From: Quillaja saponaria
Taxonomy: Eukaryota; Streptophyta; Magnoliopsida; Fabales; Quillajaceae
Assembly: GCA_029379385.1 (NCBI GenBank)
Contig: CM055613.1
Coordinates: forward strand, 21,408,001 to 21,472,000
Length of the DNA: 64,000 bases
Reading direction: 5' to 3'
This document shows, piece by piece, positions 10,500-21,002 of this stretch. A model generated the notes under the pieces. It worked only from the letters and a program-made list of their open reading frames with translations, was not told where the DNA came from and searched no databases. How positions within the stretch are numbered: position 1 is the first letter of the stretch; each line of letters starts with the position of its first letter. The position numbers and the translations under genes are program-made.

Positions 10500-11340
10500 G
10501 CATGCCCGATCATCTAGACCAAGCTTTGACAATAGCTAGTTCATCTCTACTATAGTTGATAAGCGTTTTGATGATGGGCTTGTCACAAAGAAGGCTGTGG
10601 CACAGCGAGGCTTACACCTCAGCCTGGATTACTTTATGGGGATGGCCAATCTGATCAACAATAGACAATGGGCCAATTATGTGCACCACCCTTAGTTGGA
10701 GTCATTGCAGTGGCTCCGGAGTTCTATACTAACCTGGTTGAGAACACAGACAACAGAGTCATGGTGCAAGGGAAGATGGTTTCATTCACAAGCATGGCGA
10801 TCAATGCATTTTATGAATATCCCCAAACCTGATGAGTATGTGACTTAGTCAAGTAGGATAATAGACTATGATAAAGTGATCAATGCACTGTGCACTCAAG
10901 GCGTTGTGTGGAAACTAACCAATGGAAAGCCAATTCATTTCACTGCCAGTTAGCTACTAGCCCCTGCAAGGACTTGGTATTACTTTGTGCTCACCAACAT
11001 CCTTCCTAGTGGACATGCTAGTGATGTAACTAAGGAGAGAGCCATTATGGTGTATGCTATTATTAGAGGTATGTCCATTGATGTTGGTCGAGTTATTCAT
11101 TGTGCAATCTTGTAGGCAGCAAACTCTAGGCACTTGGGTATTTCCCTCACTTGTCATTGAATTGTGCAGTGTAAATAGTGTACTATAGGAGGATACAGAG
11201 CCGTTGATCTTACCCAAAGGTACCTTTGATGACAAACTTATGAACAAATTTCAAATCCAAAATGTTGAAGCTGGTGAAGGTGATCCAGCAACTCCAACCC
11301 AGCCTATTGGTACACAGAAGCTAACTTTGGCTTAGCAAAT
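10500..11340 (+). pseudogene. Decayed accessory ORF of Athila-type element (plant-transposon-protein domain)
   Basis: The translation in shifting frames has blocks typical of the plant-specific 'putative plant transposon protein' domain found downstream of pol in many plant Ty3 elements: APEFYTNLVEN and MVQGKMVSFTSMAINAF near 10707-10815, then a VTKERAIMVYAIIRG block near 11022-11070. The paralogue at 35609-36330 has the same order. Many stops and frame changes make it non-functional. Its molecular role is unknown; the position matches that of env-like or extra ORFs. Confidence 0.6.
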
Positions 11341-12404
11341 TTCAAGACTAGAGGTGCAGTGTGAGGATCATTGGCAACACACACATGTTGTCAATCACTA
11401 AAATAATCAGATATTGAGGATGATGCTACAGTAACAAGGATAGGATCCTTCCATTTTTCCCCCTTGTTTTGAGCCACTTGCCCTATTCCCAAGACTTGAG
11501 GAGGACATCGACATAGATTCCGAGGAATGAGGGGAGTTTTCTTTTGCTTTTGCTTTTCTTTCCTTTTTGTTATTTTCTTACTTTTCTTTTCAAACATTGG
11601 GACAATGTTTAGTATAGGTTTGGGGGTAACTAAAATTGTGTAATAATTCTCTATCTTAGTGTTTGGTTAACTCACGATGATTTGTAATTGATTAATTGGG
11701 TTGTTTGTATTGTGTTTTTTTTTTTTTTTGGTAATGTATTCAAAATATTGCAAGTTAATTTGTTAATGATGTCTAATGTTCCCTTATTCCCATGATAGTA
11801 TTATTCATGCATTGATTTTGATTTTGATAACATATGAAAATAATTTTTTGAATTTATTTTAATTAGGGCATGTACCTCATATATACATTACACAAGGCTA
11901 TTGTTGCCTAGGATTGATGTTTTTAATGATTTTCTTGTCATAAATCCTAGACTCTTTTTGACTTCCTTAATGAGCAAATTCCTTTTGAGGCAAAATCCTA
12001 GGTGAAGCTTAGTTGAGAACATGATTTAGGCCATTTTTGGACTGGTAAAGCCTTTGTATCCACCAATGATTCCATATTTTCTTAGTTACCCATTTTTTAG
12101 CCTAATGCCTTTGTTTTTTTCTTTTCCTTTCTTTCTAACACATGCATATGCTAAACAATCCTTTGTTTGTAAGACCCATTTGCACCCTAATACATAAGCA
12201 CATTCAATGTGCAATTTCACTAAGTTTAAAGAAAGAATGAGCTTGAAGCAAATTTGTGAAGAGGAGTGCATTACAAAGGAGAAAAGGAAAAAGATATTAT
12301 GTGATCATCCCCCACAAAGAATCTTAAGTGGGAGGATTACATGAAAACTTCTTGACGAATTCTTCAAACCAAAAGTTTGATATATATAAAAAAAATGAAA
12401 AAAG

Positions 12405-12625
12405 GGGGAAGAATAGCGATTCTTGTGAATCTAATTCATAGAAATTCCATCCAATAAAATGGAAGAATTATAAATCTCCAGAATAATAGATAGAAATATC
12501 GCAAATAGAGCCATTGCGATACCCATCAATGGAGTAGTTCCCCACCTAGGAGCTACTTTACGATATTCCGAATTCAATGGTTTCAATAAACCCCTTACAT
12601 TAGTTCTTCTTGGACGAGGATAGGA
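12405..12625 (-). pseudogene. psbH: Nuclear plastid DNA insert: psbH 3' part
   Basis: The last ~60 codons of plastid psbH (photosystem II 10 kDa phosphoprotein), including [26 protein letters not shown] and the terminal [12 protein letters not shown], followed by the stop at 12431-12433. The normal N-terminus, with its phosphorylated threonine, is missing. Two glycines expected next to the conserved core are arginines, consistent with C-to-T decay on the other strand. About 20-30 bp beyond the stop is probably plastid spacer. Both borders fall inside Athila internal sequence: the retrotransposon parallel at 37200-37400 matches on both sides of the insert. This is therefore a nuclear copy (NUPT), not contaminating plastid DNA, and it cannot be expressed as psbH. 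Confidence 0.92.
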
Positions 12626-13156
12626 AGGAAAATTGGGGAACATGTATGCCACACAAAAAGAAAATATATTGGGTGATATAAACTTTTTGGAAACATTGAA
12701 GCCCAATATGAGGGAATTAAGGTGTTGAAAACTAAAAGGTGGAACAGAAAGGTGAACTCATGCAAGGAAGTTGTGTTTAGGATATTTGAGCTAAAAATTC
12801 CATTTCATTATACTTACCCTAGCCTGACATTACAGTCTAAATAAAGACCTATTGATTCTTGACTAAGTATTAACATACATTAGTGGAGAGAGAAAGGAAA
12901 AACAAAGTTAAGGAGTTAGAGTTAGTCTTTGAGTTATCTTGAGAATATTTTTGAAGCCATCTAACTATAGTGACAATGCCTTTCACACGCACACATTGGA
13001 TTACTTGAACATGATAAATTTGGAAATTATACTTGTGTGTTATCTTGAGTCACTTCTTTGTTATAAAATTTGAGGATTTTTAGGAGATTAATTAGCTTGC
13101 CATTGATAATTACTTGTGATGTTTTCTTTCTTTTTGCTAGGGACAATCAAAATATT

Positions 13157-13170
13157 AGGTTTGGGGGGTG
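13157..13170 (+). other. Polypurine tract before the Athila 3' LTR
   Basis: AGGTTTGGGGGGTG directly precedes the TG start of the LTR at 13171, the place where plus-strand priming occurs in LTR retrotransposons. Confidence 0.6.
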
Positions 13171-14620
13171 TGATAGCTCTAGAATAATGAAGTTATTTTA
13201 CTATAAATGTAATTGATATTTGATCTTAATCCTGATATTTTAAGTTAGAGTACTAGTTAAATATGGTGTTAGAGTTGTTTTAAGGAATTTTGTAGAGTTT
13301 TTATCTTAATTAGGAATAGTTTTCTGAATTTTGATATTTAATTTGTTTTAGGTGTCTTTGCAGTGTGCTAGTGTAAATTAAAGAAGGGAAGTTGATTAAC
13401 TAGCACCGCAACACTGCATAAAATGAAGCCGTGGCATCCCACAAGGAAGAATTAAAGAAAAAAGGCAGATAGAACAATGCCGCAGCAAAACCATTATGAA
13501 GTCGCTGCGCTAATACAAAGGGAGAAAAGTACATAAGTCAGGGAGCTTGAAGTCGCAACTCATGAAGATATACGCCGCAACACCTATGAATGTGAGGTCA
13601 AGGCGTGATGAAGGATGAGTCCTATTGAGATTATACAGATCTTGTGAAGTCGCAATGAGGATATGTTTGAGCCGCAACACTTGTAAGGATTTTGAGGACT
13701 TTTGGTTTATCCAAAATAGAAGAAAAAAAAAAGGAGGGCTGAGGTTTAAAGATAGTCTGGAGTTCATGATAGAGAAAAGATTGAGCGCGCTTTAGAGCTA
13801 GAGGAGCAAGAGATTTTGAAAAGCTTGAAGACTGCCATCTTTATAGTTTTTTCGTATTCTTTTACTTTCTTTGTATGACTATGATTTTCTTAGTTGTATT
13901 CATGTTTACGTCTAGTAGCATGAACTAATATTTTTTCTAGGTTTATGATGGAACTCACATGTAGTTTGATTTAGTTTTATTTATGGATTGCTTAGGTTTT
14001 GGTATTTATGTTATTTTTATCATTTTATACTTATTGCTTCTAATTGCTTAATCATCAATTAGATAGATGTAGTAATCTAAAGGAACCTTGATGAAGGAAA
14101 TTTCGGTTAGCCTTGAGTGATATAACACATGTTTGAATTCATTCACTTTATTGATTGAATTTGATTCGCATATAGAATAGACATATACCTATATACCACA
14201 TGTAGCCAATTTAAGGTTGTTCTTAATGAATCTTATTTAATTCAGTTCTCATAGACATATAGTGAAATGATTAAATAAGGTATAAATTATAAGCAATTGA
14301 AAGATTCTTATAATTAGGAACCTTAAGTTAATAACATAATATCATAACTGAGCATGATAGGATAATGGTAATTCAAATAAAGTGTGAGTGAAATCATATT
14401 CCTAGGCCTTGTCTACATAATCTCAACTTCAGTTATTTTATTTGTTTGCGTTATTTTAATTATAATAAAAAATATCAATTATTCAATTGTCTAGATAATT
14501 TTAGAATTGGTAAATTTTAGTACTTGACTTGATAGACTTAATTCCTTATGGAAATAATCTCACTTAGTCTTTATTACTTGTTTAAACAATACGTGAACTT
14601 GCGTAGTAAATCTAACAACA
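13171..14620 (+). mobile_element. Athila 3' LTR, TG...CA, 1450 bp
   Basis: It starts TGATAGCTCTAGAATAATGA and ends TCTAACAACA. The start matches the LTRs at 15767 and 62811; the end matches those at 42640 and (antisense) 33902. U3 at 13400-13700 carries about ten short, degenerate GCCGCA/GTCGCA-type modules. Confidence 0.75.
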
Positions 14621-14945
14621 TAAGCCCACCAAGGTGACCTTGCAACTTGCGAATCGATCTCAAACTAATCCAAGGGGCATAATTGAAGATGTTCTAGTTA
14701 AGGTGGATAAGTTTATATTTCCAGCCGACTTTCTCATCCTTGACATGGAGGAAGACAAAGAAATTCTCATAATGTTGGGGAGACCATTCCTAGCAACTGG
14801 TGGAACTCTCAAAGATGTGCAAAAAGGAGAACTTACTATGAGAGTTCAAGACCAAGAAGTGAAGTTCCATGTTTTTAAGGCTATAAACCTTCCTTTCGAA
14901 TTTGAGGAGTGCTATACCATTGAAGTGGTGCATGATATTGTGGGT
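14621..14945 (+). pseudogene. Aspartic protease C-terminal fragment of a second Athila-type element
   Basis: The frame opens with a VTLQLANRS-like block, then VDFxxLDM and ILMLGRPFLATGG, closely paralleling the protease at 31190-31360. The catalytic motif lies upstream and is missing, cut by the LTR end at 14620. It stops at 14952-14954, after sequence has passed into a chromovirus LTR. Confidence 0.75.
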
Positions 14946-14950
14946 TACTG

Positions 14951-15202
14951 GTGATATGTAAACAGGTTATTTATATGTATTATGGGCATATTCCTCTTTA
15001 CAAGGAACCTCTATGGAATTTTCAGTACATATTTTATGTTTAATAACAGGTTCATGATTTTATTTTAATTCAGTATAATTTTTCCTAGTTTTAACCATAA
15101 TTTGCTTAAAAGTCATTTGTGTTCAGTGAATGAGGATTCAGGGTTACGGAGGTTTGGTTATCCATTCCTCTGGCCAATCATATCTTTATTTAAGGGTGTG
15201 AC
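14951..15202 (+). mobile_element. Chromovirus 5' LTR, last ~250 bp
   Basis: It starts abruptly after the Athila fragment (GATATGTAAACAGGTTATTT) and ends GGGTGTGACA, directly before a tRNA-Met-type primer site. The first ~130 bp recur at 26661-26788, the matching 3' LTR piece. Confidence 0.68.
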
Positions 15203-15205
15203 AAG

Positions 15206-15218
15206 TTAGAATCAGAGC
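15206..15218 (+). other. Primer binding site, tRNA-Met type
   Basis: TTAGAATCAGAGC differs by two bases from the usual TTGGTATCAGAGC used by plant chromoviruses and copia elements, and lies just inside the LTR end. Confidence 0.65.
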
Positions 15219-15409
15219 ATGGTTTAGAGATCCGTGATGGTAAGTGCGGGATGTTGTTGCTTCATCTATGTACTTTACCAAGGGCGTATCTGGACTTAGT
15301 AATATGTTCCATTCTTCCTGAAACTTGAAGTTGTGATTTTTCTAATATATTGTTCTTTGCTTTATATGTGAATTGTATATTGAACCCATTTGTATTTGTT
15401 CTAGATACA

Positions 15410-15761
15410 ATGAGACTTAGAGGTCATGTTGCAGGTAGAGGTAGACAGCAAGATGCTGGCTCTGACTAGGGATCTAGCAGTCCTTAGCCACCAGCGGTCA
15501 GAGATAGAGGGTGATGGAGACATGATAGAGGTAGGTAGATTGGTCAATTATCAATTGTATGATGTAGCTTATGATGTTTATGCATCAGAGGATGGAGCTT
15601 ATACCATTGATGTGGCCGGAGTTTAGTAGGGCTTTTACTGATTGATTCTTACCTAAGAGTGTAGGTGATAAGCATGCTTAGGATTTTGACTAATTAATCC
15701 AGATAGAAGGAATGCTAGTGGCAAAGTATGAGACCCAATTTACTAGACTGTCTCGTTTTAC
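15410..15761 (+). pseudogene. Chromovirus gag, N-terminal part, split by insertion
   Basis: The ATG at 15410 opens a gag-like frame that decays quickly. The last codons before 15762 contain the conserved gag block that starts YETQFTRLSRF. The frame is cut there by the Athila element and resumes at 18592 at the next codon once one copy of the 5 bp target duplication is discounted. Confidence 0.68.
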
Positions 15762-15766
15762 CCCAC

Positions 15767-18591
15767 TGATAACTCTAGAATAATAGAGTTATTTCACTAT
15801 AATTTTAATTCATATATGATGCTAATCCTGATATTTTGAGATACAATATTAGTCATTTTCTATAGTGTTAGAGTTGTTTTAGATTGTTTTTAAAAATTTT
15901 GTTGAGTTTTTATCTTAATTAGGAGTAATTTTATAAATTTTGGTATTGAATTTGTTTTAGGTGTCTTTGCAATGTCCTAGTCCGGATTAAAGAAGGGAAG
16001 CAACTCAACTAGCCTTGCAGCGCTAAATAACATGAGCATGATGAGATTCAAGTCCCAGTGCCAAAGTAAGGACAACTTTCGCAAACCAAGCAAGGAATTG
16101 GCGTTGCAGTGCCCTTGTTGTATGTGTAGCCGCGACGGGGTACAATATGAGTCCTATTGAGATTATACAGAACCTGTAGCGCCACAGTGCCATAGATGCA
16201 CCGCAACGCTTGTTTGAATTTTGAGGAATTCTATTCTAATGAATATATGAGGAAAAAGGGCTTATAAATAAAGGAGGAAGGTTGAGGTTAAGAGACACAC
16301 TAGAGCTCGTGATAGAGAGTGCTAAGGAGCTGAAGGAGACTCGAAGAGTGACAACTTCTAGTTTCTATTTCACTTCTTACTTTCTATTGACTTGTAATGG
16401 CTATGTCTTTAGTTTTTATGTTTTCTGTAGTTAGTAAGGAGTAGCCGTATTCTAGGGATAATGATTGAACTCACATATAGTCAATGTGGCTTTAGTTTTA
16501 TTTCAATGCATGCTTTAGTTTTTGTATTTATATTGCCTTGTTCTTAATACTTCTAATTGCTTGATCACTAGTTAGATTGATTAGGAATTTCAAATTTGAC
16601 TTGGACGAGTTAGTTTTGGGATTAGCCTTAGGTGATATAACTTATGCTTGGACTGTTCATATAATTTGGATAATTTGATTTGTTTAAGAGATAAGGATAT
16701 CTTACCATAAGTAACCAAAAGATTAGCTCTTAATGAGTTTACTTTAGAATAATTCTCATAGGAATATAAGGAATTAGTCTAAGGGGAATATATAATTCCT
16801 AGACATAGGAGTATGCTAGTAATTAATTAAGAAATTTCGGTCAATATTAATAATTAATGCATGAAATGATTTGAATTAAAGTTATTAAGGTGTGGTGTGA
16901 GGGATATCGTGAACTTAGACTTAGTTTTAATATTTTTAAATCGAATTTATCTCTAACTTTGTATTGGCTTGGTTAGAGTTAAGCTGCATCATAGTGATAA
17001 TTAGCATTAAAAAAAAGTAATTATTCCTCGGGGGAATGATCTCCATTTATTACTATATTATTTGATGACGAAACGTGCACTTGCTTTTGTATGATTCCTA
17101 TCAAGTTTTTGGCGTTGTTGCCAGGAAGTAATTTATTTTATTTTGTTAATAACATTATAAGCTTACCCAATTCTAATTCAAGCTTTTTTTTTTTTTTTTG
17201 CATTGCATTGCATAAAAAAACACTAAAGATTTGGAACTGTTAACATAGATCCCAAGATCAAATGAATGCTTAGAAAGTTGAAAAAGAACCAAACCCTAAA
17301 ACACTCTCGTGCAATAGTTGAAGATCAAGAAATTCATGAAAACAAGTCTTTAAGGGACAAGGCCTACATTCTAGGATATAGTTCTTATCTTAATTAGGAG
17401 TAGTTTTCCAAATTTTGGTATTTAATTTATTTTAGGTGTCTTTGCAATGTCCTAGTTCGAATTAGAGAAGGGAAGCAACTTAACTGGTGCTGTAACGCTG
17501 AATAACATGAAGCTGATGTGCCACAAAAATGAGAAATTGATGGATCAGGCATAGAGGATTCCACCTCGACATAACTAAGATGAAGCCACGCCATTGAAAC
17601 AAAGAGGAGGAAAGCTAAATAAGTCAGTGGGCTGAAAGCCGCGGCTCTTGAAGATTGAAGCCACAGTGCCAACATACAAAACAAAGGATTGGCACCGCAA
17701 CGCTTATGTATGTGTAGCCGTGGTAGGGTCAAGACAACTATAATTGAGATTAAACAAAACCTGTAGCTTCTCAATGCCATAGATGCCCACGCCGCAGCAC
17801 TTGTATGAATTTTGAAGACTTCTATTTTAATTTAAGTAGGAGGAAAAGAGCTTATAAATAAAGGAGGAAGGCTAAGGTTGAGAGACGAACCAGAGCTCGT
17901 GATGGCTATGTCTTTAGTTTTTTTGTTTTCTATAGTTAGTAAGGAGTAATCATATTCTAGGGGTAACGATTGGACTCACATGTAGCTGATACGACTTTAT
18001 TTTTACTTCAATGCTTGTTTCAAGCATTAATATTTATATTGCCTTGTTCTTAATGCTTCTAATTGCTTGATAACTTAGATTGATTAGGAATTCTGAATTT
18101 GCCTTGGAATAGTTAGTTTTAGGATTAGCCTTGTGATATAACTTATGATTGTTCATATGATTTGGATGATTTGATTTGTTTAAGAGATAGGGATATACTT
18201 TTTTTTACTATAAATAATAAGGAGATTGGGTCTTAATGAGTTTATTTTAGAATAATTCTCATAGAAATATAAGGAATTAGGCTAAGGGGAATATATAATT
18301 GCTAGACATAGGAGTATGCTAGTAATTGATCAAGAAATCTAGGTTAATATTTACTAATGATTTAAATTAAAGTTGTTAAGGGTGGTGTGAGGGATATTGT
18401 GAACCTAGACTTAATTTTAATATTCTTAAATCGAATTTATTTCTAAATTTGCGTTGGCTTGATTAGAGTTAAGCTGCATCATAGTTGTAATTAACATTAA
18501 AAAAGTAATTATTCCTCATAGGAATGATCTCTACTTATTACTCTATTACTTGAGGAAGATACGTACGCTTGCGTTTGTATGATTCCTGTCA
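15767..18591 (+). mobile_element. Internally deleted Athila-type element nested in chromovirus gag
   Basis: The 5' LTR is 15767-17103 (TGATAACTCTAGAATAATAG ... TTCCTATCA), the PBS follows at 17110, and a 277 bp internal part retains only the first codons of gag (parallel to 29520-29680). Then comes a truncated 3' LTR, about 17381-18591, ending CCTGTCA. The deletion runs from gag into the 3' LTR U3. The flanks CCCAC (15762-15766) and CCCGT (18592-18596) are a decayed 5 bp duplication. Both LTRs have a TATAAATA box (near 16263 and 17850). A T-run follows the leader at about 17186. Confidence 0.85.
17110..17127 (+). other. Primer binding site, tRNA-Asp type
   Basis: TGGCGTTGTTGCCAGGAA matches the Athila/Tat tRNA-Asp site TGGCGCCGTTGCCGGGGA with four transitions, as expected from methylcytosine decay. 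It lies 6 bp inside the LTR. Confidence 0.75.
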
Positions 18592-19340
18592 CCCGTATTT
18601 GGTAGTTATAGAGCAGATGCAAGTGAAGAGATTTGCTAATGGCTTGAAAGATTATTTATTTAGATCAGTGTTCTTCAGTGTTCCTGAAGAACATTATTAC
18701 TTACACTCAGGTGGTGGAGACTAAGGTGGTGGAGAGACAGGTAGAGCGTGAGAGTCATAAGAAGGCAAGACAGGAGAGTCCTTTTAACTTCTAGAGTTGT
18801 GATAACCTGTATACAGGGCAGTGTAAACTAAGGACTGGTACATGTTTTAAATGTTGAAGGATGGATCATTGTATTAGAGATTGTCTATTGTTGAGGCGTC
18901 AGTCTACTCCAGCTGGGACATCCTCATCTGTTGTTCAGGGTAGACCTCTATTATTTGCGACATTTACGAGATGTCAAGGAGGTCGTGGCGATTTTTCTAA
19001 AGGTTCATTATCAGCGAGCATGGGTCAGGATCGGGTTTATGCTTTGACAACTCAAGATGCACAAGCTTCAAATGCTAGGGTATCAAGTAGTTTATTTGTT
19101 TGCTCAATTGATGCTAAAGTATTGTTTGATCCTTGGAGCTACTCATTCTTTCATATCTCTATATTTTACTTCGTATATAAAGAGGGCATCTAAGCCTCTT
19201 GGGGTTCCCTTAGCAGTTTCGACTTCGTTGGGAGAAATTATTTTAACAAACAGGGTATGCTGGAATATGATGTGATTTTAGGCATGAATTGGTTATCTAG
19301 CCATCATGTCGTGGTTGACTATCGTGACAAGAGTGTTAAG
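18592..19340 (+). pseudogene. Chromovirus gag C-terminus, zinc knuckle and protease
   Basis: The gag frame resumes with the MQVKRFANGLKDYLF block (about 18615-18660). A CFKC...HCIRDC zinc knuckle lies at about 18843-18884; a stop codon replaces its central glycine. The aspartic protease follows: GATHSFIS near 19134-19160 and the later YDVILGMNWLSSHHVVVDY stretch near 19268-19325. At least two frame changes separate these blocks. The protein would have packaged RNA (gag) and cleaved the polyprotein (protease). Confidence 0.75.
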
Positions 19341-19519
19341 TTATACTTGAGAAGCCGACTTTTATTTTTCAAAGGGATCGGAGCCAAATTCCTCATAATC
19401 TAATCTTAGCTATTCAGGCTAGACGGCTTATCAAGAAGAAGCATCAGGGCTATTTAGCCTTTATCAGGGATACTCAGTTAGAGTGTCCTCCTTTAGAGCA
19501 TATTCTAGTGGTAAAGGAG

Positions 19520-20780
19520 TTCTCTGATGACTCCTAATGAACTGAGAGAGCTAAAGGTGCAATTGCAAGATTTGCTAGATAGGGGATTCATTTGTCCTAG
19601 TTCATCTCCTTGGGTGTTCCTATTCTATTTGTTAAAAAGAAGGATGACTCGTTCAGACTGTGCATTGAATATCAATAGTTGAATAAAGTCATAGTTAAGA
19701 ACAAGTATCCTTTCCCAGGATTGGTGATTTATTTGATTAGTTGCAGGGAGCTCAGAACTTTTCTAAGATTGACCTTCATTCGGGGTATCATCAACTCAAA
19801 ATTAAGAAGAAAGGCATTCCGAAGACTGTTTTTCTACATGGTATGGACATTACAAGTTTTTGGTTATGTCTTTTAGGTTTACTAATGCTCCTGCAACTTT
19901 CATGGACTTGATGAATTGGGTGTTTAAGCCTTTCTTGGACCATTTTGTCATTGTTTCCATTGATGATATTCTTGTATATTCTCGGAGTGAGGAGGAGCAT
20001 GAGCAACACCTTCTCATTATATTGTAGACACTTAGGGAGAATAAGCTTTATGCTAAATTCTCTAAGTATGAATTTTGGCTGAACCAAGTGACTTTTATCA
20101 TACATGTGATTTTGAAGGAAGGAATTCATGTGGATCCTAAAAAGCTAGAACCAGTTCAGAATTGGCCTCAATCAACATATGTTTTTAAATTCAAAGTTTT
20201 CTGGGTATGGCTGGTTATTACAGGAGATTCGTTGAGAACTTCTCTCGTATTGCTGTTCCTTTGACTAAATTAACTCATAAAGGAGTTAAATTTGTTTAGT
20301 CCAAATCTTGTGAGGAGTGCTTTCAAAAGTTAAAGACTTGTTTGATCTCAACTTCTGTTCTTACACTTCCATCTAGTATACTGTGTTTTGTGATGCTTCT
20401 CGTATTAGACTTGGTTATGTTTTAATGCATGATGGAAAAAGTTGTGGCATATGCTTCAAGGTAATTGAAGAAGCATGAGGTGAACTACCCTACCCATGAT
20501 CTTGAAATGGCGGCTGTAATCTTTGCATTGAAGATATGGATGCATTACTTGTATGGTGAGACTTTTGAGATTTTCACGTATCACAAAAGTCTTTAAATAT
20601 ATCTTTGATCAGAAGGAGTTGAATTTGAGACACCGTAGACGGATTGAGTTATTGGAAGATTATGATTGTTCAATTACTTATCATCCCTGGTAAAGCAAAT
20701 AAGGTTGTAAATGCTTTGAGTAGAAAGTCTGTGGGTAGTTTATCCCATTTAACAGCTATGCGCAGTCGGGTTGTGAAAGA
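19520..20780 (+). pseudogene. Chromovirus reverse transcriptase and RNase H
   Basis: The RT is recognisable in changing frames: [17 protein letters not shown] at about 19566, [13 protein letters not shown] at about 19679, [12 protein letters not shown] palm sequence at about 19880, then the active-site block SIDDILVYS near 19957, where the usual Y/F before IDD is S. RNase H follows: [20 protein letters not shown] at about 20480-20540. Numerous stops and indels make it inactive. Confidence 0.8.
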
Positions 20781-21002
20781 TTTGCAGAGATGTATGGCTA
20801 AAGGAGTTAGATTTTAAGTGTCTTCCCAGGGGTCCTTCTAGCTTATATTCAAGTGAAATCTACTTTTAATGAAGCGGTAAAAGTAGCACAAGCAGTTGAT
20901 CCAAAGATGAGTGCTAAGAAAGTTAAGTGTAATCAGGGTGGATAGTGAAGGAATACTAAGGTATCATGATAGGATTATTGTGCCATTTGATTTAGAGTTG
21001 AG

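Larger units (their letters stand above)
10070..14620 (+). mobile_element. Athila-type Ty3 element remnant (accessory ORF, PPT, 3' LTR)
   Basis: The left end is a U3-like LTR start (TGATAAGTCTATGAAATAACC, 10070 to about 10280), matching the LTR at 41450. It joins internal sequence that parallels 35400-37660, then a polypurine tract and a 3' LTR (13171-14620). Gag and pol are absent. The internal part holds a decayed accessory ORF, the lineage motif GGGACAATGTTTAG...TTTGGGGG near 11600, and a plastid psbH insert. The right flank at 14621 is protease sequence of another Athila element, so this one probably landed in or recombined with a relative. Confidence 0.65.

Noticed and set aside
12405..12625. 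Plastid contamination of the assembly
   Set aside because: Both flanks are nuclear retrotransposon sequence that aligns with another copy in the window.
12431..12706. A 91-codon psbH gene with a novel N-terminus
   Set aside because: The first ~30 residues are retrotransposon spacer read through. The psbH part is truncated and lies in a dead element, so it is a NUPT, not a gene.
10065..14624. TAAG on both sides of the 10070-14620 element as a target duplication
   Set aside because: The 5 bp flanks are CTAAG and TAAGC, which do not match in register, and the flanks come from two different elements. Probably chance.
18861..19275. Overlapping frames of 110 and 72 codons as two genes
   Set aside because: They are two frames of the same decayed chromovirus gag/protease region, each holding part of the motifs.
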